NCBI GenBank assembly: GCA_964036295.1 | Contig: OZ038463.1 | Location: 37,249,178-37,313,177 of the forward strand | Direction: 5' to 3' | Length of the DNA: 64,000 nt | Source: Plumapathes pennacea | Taxonomy: Eukaryota > Cnidaria > Anthozoa > Antipatharia > Myriopathidae | Part shown: one piece after another, positions 10,712 through 20,800 of the stretch | Numbering within the stretch: position 1 is the first letter of the stretch | Layout of the letters: each line of letters opens with the position of its first letter | Position numbers and translations under genes: made by a program | The notes under the pieces: generated by a model | Database searches by the model: none | What the model was told of the DNA's origin: nothing | What the model saw: only the letters and a program-made list of their open reading frames with translations

Positions 10712-11346
10712 CTAGATTGTTCGAGAGCAACAAAGAGTGAATACAGCCGAGTGATTATTTGTTTGTGTTCAGCTTCCGCGCCTTTTTTCCGTTTCGTGTT
10801 CCTTCCCAGTCTCCCATGAAAACGCCGGTGCGCGGGGAAGGTGCGGTTTGCAGAAGGGATTCTCTGCATTTTTCGTGCTGGCAGGGCTTGTAATACAAAC
10901 AGTTTGTGACAAAAAGTGGTATTTCGTGAAACGAAACAACGAACATGACAAATGCCGGCTAAGAGTGTGCCGCCCGGTTCTCAAAACCCTATACGATTTT
11001 TCGACACACTTTCAAACCTGTATTCCAAAATCTTTCTCTTTTTCAAACCTGACTACCAAAATTTTATGCTTTACACGTTATTTCAATCGTAATAGTTTGA
11101 TTAATCATTGGCCCCTCAATGATTGCTAATCTTTTACTTACCAATGCCAAGTTTCGCAAAACAGGGATTGATTTGTAAACATAGCCGTCGTGAAATGCCG
11201 TTCGTCTTGAATCCATCTGCCAAGTTGTCAATGAATAAACGGCATTACAACGGTACATACACAGCACAACGGCATTAAAATGAGCTAAAACAGACAAGTC
11301 CTACAGTGTGGGTTTTATTTGAGAACTACTTTTTTTTTTCTAGTAT
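10712..11346. other. Spacer between TMEM117 5' end and eIF3m 3' end
   Basis: About 635 bp that must include the TMEM117 promoter and the eIF3m 3' UTR, both genes reading leftward. A frame on the + strand (10848-11129) shows no family resemblance. No TATA box was convincing. The eIF3m poly(A) signal is at 11314-11319. Confidence 0.5.
11314..11319 (-). terminator. Poly(A) signal AATAAA for eIF3m
   Basis: TTTATT on the + strand reads AATAAA on the - strand, about 28 nt after the eIF3m stop codon, implying a very short 3' UTR. Confidence 0.6.
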
Positions 11347-14300
11347 TCAACTGATCACAGCGGGAGGTATGACGGTGTGAAGACTGGTGCCGACAGTCAA
11401 AAGATTTTGGCGCCACTCCTCCAGCTTGTCTCTCAAGGACTGCCATTGCTCCGTGGTGAATGTTCTCTGTGTCACAGAACTGTAAAGTACAAAGGAAGGT
11501 TAACATGCTATACTGACAAACTGAAGATGAGGAGCAAAAAAAAAAAAAAGAGTAACCCAAAGAGAAATACGTATCGACTAAGGGTCGATGTGTGAAAGCT
11601 GGACGCCGTGAAAGAATTTGAAGCTTCAAAAACACCACACCTGACGAGCACTTTCTTATGCACCTGGTCCACACGGGCACGTATGAGCTGTGAATGAAGA
11701 GCTGGAACGAGAAAACAAATCAGAAAACACTCAACAGTCGGACCATTCCTAGGGCGCGATATTTTGGGACAGTTCCGTGTATTCCTGTTCCGGAATAGAC
11801 GGTAACTTTGTTCTTTGCGACCTATTCTGATTCCGGAATGAATAAAATAGTATTCCATCCATTCTGCTCCCGATATCAGAACTGACGAAATATAGACGGA
11901 ATAGCGTATTATTCAGAATCGACAGAATAGCCAGTAATCGTGTTCTTTCTTGGTATTTTTTTTGTCACGTCAGCCATTCTGTTTTTGAAATGGCGCAGTC
12001 CCCACTTTGTTCTCTTGTGAATTGGTGTTCTGTGAATTCTGTTATTCCTGTTCCGTAATAGGAATAGACGGAGTAGAAAGAATGCACCCTATTTCTTCAC
12101 AGAAAAAACGCAGAATTTTTATTTCTTAGAAAAATAGCTCCTAGTCTGGGACGCTTTACTGAGAAAATAAAAACCACATGCGTGAAAAATTCAAAACATA
12201 CCATCGATGACAAATCCTTCTACGTCGTCAATGTTTATGTCCACTGTCTTGGCCAATTCTTCGAACGAAATTTCTGATTTCTCGGCTCCCACAGACATGA
12301 ATGTCAGGATTCTCATCTTCTTCAGGTTGGTCTCAAGGGACAGCCCTGGTTACACCAGAAAAAAACAACAAAAAACAAAAAAAAACAACAAAAAAACAGT
12401 TATTTCGCAAAGAAAACACAGTGGCAATACTTGTTACAATGATAAAACGAACAGCATACAGTTAAAACTGTTATGATACTGATGCAGCTGCTGCTGCAAG
12501 TAATGGTATTACAGTCAACTCCTAAGACAGACACCCTCGAGATCAACTCCAACTGTCCATTTTAGAGAGCTGTCCGTCTTAAAGAGAATTCAATTAGAGT
12601 AAATGACTGAAGAAACCGCAGGGACCACTACTACCAGGTGTCCGTCTTAGAACTACGGTTTCCGTCTTACTACTACATTGCTGCCACTACTACCAGTATA
12701 ACTACAGTATACCTGTACTGTTACTAATGTGTTCTGCTGCTGTGAAGTTTAACATTTCTACAAGAAGACTTAAGCAATAGTTGCACTTACCAAGAGATTC
12801 CACATAACCCTCATTAGCCTCACAGAACTTTTTGTAATCATCTAGTCTTCCAGAAATGAAGATGGTCAGCAACTGCAAATGAGAATTCCAATCAGTGAAG
12901 CCCTAATAAAACTAAAACCAGGTCCAATCAGTGAAGCCCTAATAACATTAAAACCAGGTCCAATCAGTGAAATCCTAATAAAACTAAAACCAGGTTCAAT
13001 CAAAGAAGCTGTAACAATGCTAAAACCAGGAACATACTCTGTGGATTGGCTCTCCCTCCAGCACAGCAACAGGACGAAGTCTCAACAGGTGATCCATGAT
13101 GAGTACATTTGGTTTGGCCAGGAAGCTCACAATGCAATTCTTTGCATCCTCTTTTGCTTGTGATGCATTCTCATCTGTGTATGTGTTCAAAAGCTCCACC
13201 ATCACTTGAGATGCCTCCTCACTAAATGTACAAAAAAGAAATACTATCAACATGACATATACATTGAATTGAACTTGAACATTGGTTTATAAAATTAGAC
13301 ATCATAATTTATTGTATGCAAGTGTTGTACATGTAAAATTAGGGCCATGACTGAAAATAGTGTAAAACATCATTGGATGAGTAGATGAGCATGTTATAAT
13401 GGAAGCAAAGACATCCAAGTTAAACTTCAAATGCCAACATTTTGTCTACATACATTTACTGTATACACAACACTCTGTCACAACTTGAGTTGCTTTTCCT
13501 ACAGTTCTTTGTGTTTCTTCAATCAGTAGATGTCTGGGTTCTTATACCAAAAAGAATGCTTTTAGATTCTCCAATGTGGCTAATTTGTGTTGGACTGGTG
13601 GGACTCTCTTGGCTGAGACACTTACATGCTTACTACTAAATCAGAACATTTGAGGCATATTTAGGCCTAAATAACATGAACAATGAACTGACAATGCCAA
13701 CCTTTGTTTGTCATCTCTCAAAGCATCGTGCAGAAGTCTGTATAGTTTCCTGGTTTTCTCAGCATCAACAGCCCACATTTTCAGCCAGCCTTTTATCTAA
13801 CAAACAAATAAGATATAGTGGAAGCTCCATAAGTGACCACCCTTCGTTTGCTTTTAAGTGGTCATATACAGGAAGTTCTCATTATGTTTCTCCAATAATA
13901 AGTTGATACAGATCTACTGTACCAGTGCTGCATATGAGAATAAAGAGGATACAGCATTAGGGTGGTGAATGGTAAAATCCAAGACTTGCTGAGACTTGTT
14001 TGAAAATCCGAGACCGACACTTCAACCAGTACCCCGAGACTCCAAGACGGAAAGGAACAAAAAAAAAAAAACAAAACAACAAAAAAACAACAAAACAACA
14101 AGACTCCGAGACTCATAAAAAGGGCTGCCAAGAGTCCAAGATTGGACTAAAACTTTCCGAGACCCACGATTTCTAGGTACCATTCACCACTCCTAGCATT
14201 TGCCATACGCACAAAACTGGGTACATGTAAATATACATTTAGTATTGGTGTGTGTTTTTTACCTTGTCAAGAGATGTGGGAAGTTGCTCTATCAGCCCCA

Positions 14301-16242
14301 CTTGGCCTGCAACTTCCAGCTGTGTACAGTACACATCATATCTAACTGGGTCTTGTTCATGAAGGCCATTCAGTAAAATATTCAGACTGCAAACAAATGA
14401 AAAATGTACCATACATTGGTATATACTGCAGGATTGCAGTGTTGACACACATTTTCATGGTCACAGTCCTAAAGTAACACACATGCCTTTTTACAGCCCT
14501 TCTGTCTAAAACTGTGAGCCCTAATTCTCTCAACCTACTTTAAATAAAATGTATGGATATTAATGGGAGAATTGATAGTCTGACCTGCAGCTCAAACCTA
14601 AGGAAGACAGGTGAGAGAGCAGTATTCTCTTTATATGAGCCATTGACTTACACTCGCAGCATGGCCTGTGAAATGTTTTCTTCCGCCATGCCATCTGCAA
14701 TTTTCTCACAGAACTTTCTGATCAAATCATCACGCTTGTCTGTCACCATCAAGATCAGTGATAAAAAGCTGTTCATGGTCCCCTCAAAATCTAAAGAAAT
14801 AAATTCAGAGTCACATACATATATATTTCAAGTTAGTTAGTGAGAAAAGCTAGGGGCAACAAAAAGAGGGGCTAATCAGCAAAAATTCATCTGGTGCTGT
14901 TTGGAACATTGAGATTTCTCTTGTGGGAACACTAGAGATTTGCTTTACTATACCTGCTTCTGACTTGAAGCACAAGTCACAGGCACCAATCAACTCATCG
15001 AGTTCATCTTCTAGTGGAGTTTTGCTTTCATCTGCTATCATTGCACCATTATCTCGAAGAAATGATCGCAACTCTTGTGCCTAACACAGCAAAGAAACCA
15101 AATCCAGACATTATTTTTAGTGGGTTGCTAGTACTATATGTGTGGAGTGCGGCAGTCAAAAAGGTGCTGCAAGTCTTTGGCTAAACTTTATCATGGGCCA
15201 AACCCAACCCCAATGAGCAAAAGACATTAACTTGCATTGAGTTCAGCTCATTAAAGTTTCATTCTGAGCTTGGCCTCCTGGGTATCTACATAGATCATTT
15301 CATCAATATCTTTGGACCGCTGTGAGAGAATGTGAGGGACAAGAGACTTCTGGGAGCAAGCAGCTGTATAAAACTGTTTGAGATTGGATTAACATAGTCT
15401 AAGAATAGAGAACAAATTGACAATTTCTACCTCTGGGAGGGGGTAGGGTGGGGATCTCACTTCCATGTCTCCCTATCCCCCCAGAGGTTTATTTGTTCAC
15501 TCACCCACTCAGTTACAGATTAACAAAAGAATCTCACAGGAAATAGCTCAAAAAGGGGATTCTCCCAACCTTTTAAGAAGAAAATGTATGAGTGATGTAG
15601 TGAGAATTGATAGTTCAATCTGCTGTAATTTGAGCAAGGTATCAAAAACAAAGTTCTCCCTACTGTATGATATATTTGTGGCAAAAAATTAAATGAGAAA
15701 ATTGAAGTTGATCACTCTTGGGAGTGAAAGGATTATTAAGTAGAATAGATACAGAGTGTAGTAGTCCCACGAGTATCGATCACTCTGTTGAATATCGATC
15801 CCAAAGGAGATAAAATCATGCCCAGGCCAAGAAGAGTCCGTGTTGACCAACAATCAATGTTGGTACGTACGATAAACACCGTTAATCATGACTTTATAGC
15901 TGACGTTTTGAATTTCTTACAGACACTACTGTACGTACGTACACTTCGTCAGAGATATTAACACACAAGAACTGTACCATCCCAAACGTCAATTAATCGA
16001 TACTGAGACTGTACCATTAGATGAGAAGTTGGTGTACCTAAAACATCAACATACGTCCCCAGAACTAAAAACTCACAAGCCATCATCTCTTGAAACAGAA
16101 AAAGTCACGTGTATTGCTAGTTCTTGTGTGGTTTCGCTTCTCTGTCATTTTTCTCGACGCGCTACTTCGATTTATAAACGTGAGATCAACTTACTTGTTC
16201 TTGTTCGCCAATATCGATGAACGCAGGTAAGATCGGTTCCAT
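11347..16242 (-). CDS. EIF3M: Eukaryotic translation initiation factor 3 subunit M, 10 coding exons
   Basis: Exons on the - strand: 16242-16195, 15080-14954, 14790-14652, 14386-14263, 13796-13702, 13221-13038, 12872-12791, 12345-12202, 11701-11641 and 11479-11347. They sum to 1,137 nt in one frame, or 378 aa (human eIF3m 374 aa). Every junction is GT/AG with matching phase. Family hallmarks include PAFIDIGEQEQ at the N-terminus, LIGACDLCFKSEA, QDPVRYDVYCTQLEVA, MVELLNTYTDENASQAKEDA, LEGEPIHR|LLTIFISGRL, MRILTFMSVGAE, DDVEGFVIDA and TQRTFTTEQWQSLRDKL. The C-terminal half is the PCI domain (roughly residues 200-340), which holds the eIF3 octamer together on the 40S ribosome. A TOP-like pyrimidine tract about 20 nt upstream of the ATG suggests translational control. 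Confidence 0.95.
11750..12091. mobile_element. Candidate MITE in an eIF3m intron
   Basis: The ends are TAGGGCGCG at the left and GCACCCTA at the right (imperfect inverted repeats). Both flanks carry TATTCCTGTTCCG followed by AATAGACGG. It fills most of the intron 11702-12201. No target duplication is clear. Confidence 0.45.
12888..13031. repeat. 36-bp minisatellite, 4 copies, filling an eIF3m intron
   Basis: Four head-to-tail 36-bp units start at 12888, 12924, 12960 and 12996, the last more diverged. They make up almost the whole 165-bp intron between the exons ending at 13038 and starting at 12872. The period is a multiple of 3 and the array is open in a frame on both strands (12-residue repeats such as PISEALIKLKPG), yet flanking splice sites and eIF3m alignment place it in the intron. 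Confidence 0.9.
13953..14200. mobile_element. MITE with 6-bp target duplication
   Basis: Terminal inverted repeats AGGGTGGTGAATGGTA (13959-13974) and TACCATTCACCACTCCT (14178-14194) are flanked by AGCATT on both sides (13953-13958 and 14195-14200). An A-rich, AC-rich stretch lies in the middle. It is inserted in an eIF3m intron; family unknown. Confidence 0.7.
15566..15730 (+). repeat. Dispersed repeat, copy 1
   Basis: Shares CCTTTTAAGAAGAAAATG and AAATTGAAGTTGATCACTCT followed by TGGGAGTGAAAGG with a second copy at 20644-20852 on the same strand. The copies have diverged. Copy 1 lies in the first intron of eIF3m. Confidence 0.75.
15898..15955 (-). repeat. CTGACGAAG...ACGTCAGCT motif element, inverted copy
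   Basis: AGCTGACGTTTTGA...ACACTTCGTCAGAG is the inverted counterpart of the element at 20516-20549. Here the centre carries an insertion with the alternating run GTACGTACGTAC. Confidence 0.5.
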
Positions 16243-16259
16243 ATTTCCACAAATAAAAC

Positions 16260-16267
16260 GAAAAAAG
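16260..16267 (-). promoter_or_regulatory. TOP-like pyrimidine tract at probable eIF3m transcription start
   Basis: On the - strand CTTTTTTC begins at 16267, about 25 nt upstream of the eIF3m ATG (16242). A C followed by pyrimidines at the mRNA 5' end is the 5' TOP signature common in translation-factor genes. The actual start site is not known. Confidence 0.35.
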
Positions 16268-16289
16268 CCAACCTTGCTCGTCGACTTCG

Positions 16290-16377
16290 CTGGAGAACGG
16301 TTGGTACTTCACGTAACGCTTATATCTATATAATGATACATTATATTAGGGTTACGTGAAGTACTTACCTGGAGAAC
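16290..16377. mobile_element. About 70-bp palindromic insertion with 9-bp direct repeats
   Basis: CTGGAGAAC occurs at 16290-16298 and again at 16369-16377. Between them is a perfect 14-bp inverted repeat, GTACTTCACGTAAC (16304-16317) and its complement (16351-16364), around a 33-bp AT-rich loop. The structure is that of a tiny inverted-repeat element with a 9-bp target duplication, just upstream of the eIF3m promoter. Confidence 0.65.
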
Positions 16378-17880
16378 AAGAGAAGACCGCTGACAAGCAA
16401 GATGTGCAGCTTCCTTGTCACCAGTCTACTCAGAACGCGCGGACAGTGCAACGTCAGTGCTGTTGTTTGTTTACTTTTGGGTAGTTTGTATAAGCGCCTT
16501 CTTGTTCTGTAAAATTTGATACAGATATCAATTCTCACGGCAGACACACGCTGTCACGCGTAAAGTATTTTGTTTTCTTTGCATACAAGGGAGACCTGAC
16601 ACCAGTGAACGAAAACTGTGCGGCATTGTATTGACGGAGCACGAACAACACTAATCTTATCCTGGTCAGTTTGGCAATAGAAGAGTGATTCATTCGATTA
16701 TAACATTCCATGGTTTCATGCAAAGGTATAAATTGAGACGGCACATTAATCATTGGGGAATGTGTACATGACTAAAATGTTATGATCTGCAGGGATTTCC
16801 CCTCTCGCGGGGACTCACCTAATTAATTTTTAAATTCTTAAAAATCGATCAGCCTGTTTTGCAGGTTATCTAGAATTCTCAATACATGTGCTTGGTCCCA
16901 ATTTCCTTAAAGAATATCCCTTAAAGCAAGCGCAAGAGAATGGAAAAGTTTGCGCTTGTTGCTTCACAAACTTTACAGTGTGTCGTGACCGATCGGCTTA
17001 CGCTTTGCTTTCATTTAATAGGTGGGACACTTATAACTTTTACCAGTTCAAACCGACTCAGTACAACTGTGACTTTTCGTGGGTCGATTATTTCACGTGA
17101 CAAAAAAATGACGGCTTTTCTCGGCAAGAGTTGAAGCCAAGCTAAAAATATAAATTACACACTTTTCTCGCCTTGTGACGGGAGTGGAACGATTACGTAG
17201 AATTTAAAGTAGGGGATTCCCGGTAACACAATCTGCCCGTCAAGCATCTGCTTTGTGATTGGTCAAGAACAGTGGGTGCGCTTTGGCGCGAGTCATGTGA
17301 GTTACAGAGTGCGTCAGCATCCGGGTACTGTCCAACCATATATGGTCCTTCAGCTGTTTTTGACCAATCACATGCTCTATATTTTTGGAGTTCCGAGAAT
17401 CGGGGACTTTTCTCACAACACATGCACAATGGCTGATGTATATGATTTGGCTGCGCCTTTTAGGTTCATTTTGACCTTGTCTGGGCAGATCTGCTGTGCG
17501 AGGATTGAGGGGTCACCTCTTGGTGGATTTTTGGCTTCAGAGCAAGTGAGTATTTCATGCGGAATTCATCTGTGTCAAGCCAGACTAGTGATCCTTGCAA
17601 GGGCTGTGTAAGAGTAATTTTACTATAAAACCGAAGATCATGGAATCGCAGTAGTGGTAAACAGCTCGCCATTTCTGTTTGCTTCGTTGCATTATTCGTA
17701 AGCCCCACATGTTTGGCGAGTGTTGTTTGATTCTTTGTTGCAACTGGAGGGAAAATCGTTCTTTTGGAAATTATGTAGCCTTCAGCCCAGCTCTGTGCGG
17801 GCAGTACGTCTGGGAGATTTAGGTGTGCGTGTTGTTTCGGCAGTTTTAAAATATCCTAAACAAACACTTTCTTTTCACAG
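16378..17880. other. Divergent promoter region between eIF3m and the ETS gene
   Basis: About 1.5 kb between oppositely oriented genes. It holds the MITE at 17206-17410, with two CCAAT boxes in its arms, and a good splice donor (GTGAGT, 17546-17551) that could end a 5' UTR exon of the ETS gene. That exon would join the acceptor at 17880. No protein-coding frame was supported. Confidence 0.45.
17206..17410. mobile_element. MITE carrying inverted CCAAT boxes upstream of the ETS gene
   Basis: Outer ends (AAAGTAGGGGATTCCCGG at 17206-17223; CCGAGAATCGGGGACTTT at 17393-17410) are imperfect inverted repeats. Inner arms (17254-17272 and 17354-17372) match 18 of 19 as inverted repeats and each contains ATTGG/CCAAT. 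It lies about 140 bp upstream of the candidate 5' UTR exon donor. Confidence 0.6.
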
Positions 17881-17891
17881 AACACACCATC

Positions 17892-20800
17892 ATGTCAAGA
17901 GCTTTTGTTCCCCAGGTTGGTGAACGTACTAGATTTATTGACATGTAGTTGTGTTAGTGTTAGTTTCTGGAGGCGTCGTTTCTTATGTTCTAATTCCATT
18001 GCTGGAACACGCGAAGTTTCGAGCAAGTCTGTTCGTGCGTGTTCTGCAATAATTACAGGAAAGGCTTGTTTACGTTTTGTGGTCAAGGGTAAAAAATGTA
18101 TGTTAATCCGATGGAAATTAAAGGACCTTTTAGAGATGTACATTCTCAACACTGTCTCTGTCCATTAAAAAGTGAAGAACTGTACTATTATTGAAGTTTT
18201 TAGAATCTCACGCGAAGCTCGCAGCAAGGTTACTATAAGAAAAATACAACCCTGCTAATAAACTATATATCATCCAGCAAGGCTGTAATGATATTGGCTT
18301 TGCAGAGCCAATCATTACTGTACTTTACTGGCAGATTTTCATTCAGAAAATCAGTTTGTTATGCTTTTTTTCAAACCCTTGTTTATCCGTGACTGGCAGA
18401 GGCAGGAGAAGACATGTTCAGATATTAATTAGGGTCACAAGGTTGCTGTCATATATACACCAAGGCTTCTTGTGTGATGGCCACTGCCTGGTACAAAAAT
18501 ATTTGCTGGCAATTCTTTCTTGAAGATTTTGATTATTTAAACCATCTTCAAGGCAGTTTGTGTTTGTATTAATTCATCTGTCATTTGATTTGAGAATGAC
18601 CTGAATTTCATGGATTGATGCAAAATGATACTGCAACTTGTCTAAACCATAATACCCTATTCACACCAACTAAACCTGTTTAATTAAACCAAATTTACCA
18701 GACTACGTTTTGCGTTAGTTTTGTTCAGCGTTTTGTGTTAATTACACAACATTTTACACCACCTTGCACAGGTTGTTTAGTTGGACGGATTTTAAACCAG
18801 TTTAGTTTTGCTGTGCGCGCATTGTGAACGCCCAACCTAACTAAACAAGTTTTATTGAACACCTTTCAAACAGGTTTAAACATGGGTGTGAACGAGGTGT
18901 TAGTTTCATTGTCTGCTATATTCAATATTTCTTATTCTCATTTTAGTTGGATGCAAACTTAGTGCCTGCCAGAACTAAATCTGGGCAAAAATGTGACACA
19001 TTACTTGAGCTATGGCTATCTGAAGTGTCTGATGTCGGATACAATACCTCAGCTGGTCCACTGGTTGCTACAACAATCACACCCGAGAAAATCCAGAATC
19101 TCTTGCATGCATGTGGCTTTCCAATTGAGGGTATGTTGATGAGAGATCTGTACCCCTTGGTGTTGTTGGAGGTATACCCCTTGATGTTGAGAGAATTATA
19201 CCCCTTGTGGTTATATGTTCATGACTCTGCAAAGTAGGCAGATGTTAATAATATTATTATTATTAACTATAAAAGGAAGTGGTACCTTCCTGCCAATGCA
19301 TATTCTGTTAATTCCTAATGTTACAGGGGAAAAAGCATTTTAGCTATATGAATTGGTGAAGAAGATATAATTATGTGCCATATTGTAATATTTGATTTGT
19401 TTTTCTTTGGTTGACAGCTGCTGTAACTGATAGTGTGCCTGGCCCATTTGAAGACAGTCAATTTGATTTGGTGGTGGATGTGCAGACTACGAATGAAGAA
19501 GCAGACTTTTATGTTGATGAGTCAGGTACTGCAGCTGTAGCTACTCTTACAATAGTCTACTTCATGCACTAGAGTGTGGTGTCTGCTCAAGAATACGTAT
19601 GATTTCCTCTCATGCATACAGGTAATTCACTGACAGACATATTGTGGTGTGATGCAGCTTGATTATCAACATGTAGTCAATAGGCCTGTCAGTTTTAGTA
19701 ATTATTACTGATGGCAACTTTTTACTTTTAGAAAATTTCAAGTCATCAGATTTTGACGATGCCATTTGCAGCTCTGATGGCATTTCAGAAGATGAATTCA
19801 GCATCCTAACAGGTGAAGTGTAAGAACTTTGCAGAGTGAGGTTAAAAGAAAATGCTACATGTGCTTGAACCAATATTAAAATTGGCATATCACAATCCTT
19901 TGTTTTTTTAAAAAAAGTATAGCTGCATTTTGTTGATTTTCATATTTTGTTTTCGCTTCAGACTTCGTCCTGAGCCCTCGCTCCTCTGCTTTTTCTGACA
20001 GCGATTTCAATGGGTCAGATTCTGGAATTGAAGCAGAAATGGAGGAGCTACTAGGTAACTAACATCAGTTTGTCAGTCTTGTTTCCCTGCAAGCCCTTGA
20101 GTATCCATGTATTGTACGCTGTGCCTCTTACAACTTCAGCATTTGTTGACAGTTACTTTCTGCTATGCATACAGTAACTGTTTTATTCCTGGTTTCTGGT
20201 AGATGGGGCAGATGACACAAATAAGACCAATCAAGACGACCAGAAATCCAGGAACAATACGCAAACAAGCGATGCCAAGCAGTCTGGGCAGACAAACAGC
20301 ACCACTGCGTCAAGTCACAGTAAGTACATGTACCTGAGCAGATGTAACCAAACAGAAATGTACAGGCTAGAAGATGGCTGGGCTATTACTGCACATGAGC
20401 TGTAGAAATGGAAGTGGTTTGGTTTAAGGGTTTAGAGCTTTATGTGCAGCCACAGCCACAGCTACATATATCTTACAAGACTGTTTACCAAGACTGTATT
20501 AAAATTTTGCTTTTGCTCTGACGAAGGACTAACGGTCAAAACGTCAGCTATTGTCTCTTTCACTGCGTTCCATTACCCTCATTAACACACAATATTGATA
20601 CACCAGTTTGTATTTATAATTGTCTGGGTTGAGCTTTTTATTAACCTATTCACTTCCAAGTACAAAATTCAGTTTCTCTTAACCTTTTAAGAAGAAAATG
20701 AATAAGTAACACAGTGAGAATATTGATAGTTTGATCAGCTTTCATCTGAGCAAGATATCAAAAGCTAAAGCTAAAGCTTCATACTCTATTATATATCTAT

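Noticed and set aside
10848..11129. A small + strand protein between TMEM117 and eIF3m
   Set aside because: No family resemblance or splice context; it occupies the promoter/3' UTR spacer.
12879..13069. A coding or CRISPR-like array made of 36-bp repeats
   Set aside because: The units are contiguous without spacers and lie inside an intron whose flanking exons align to eIF3m; it is a minisatellite.
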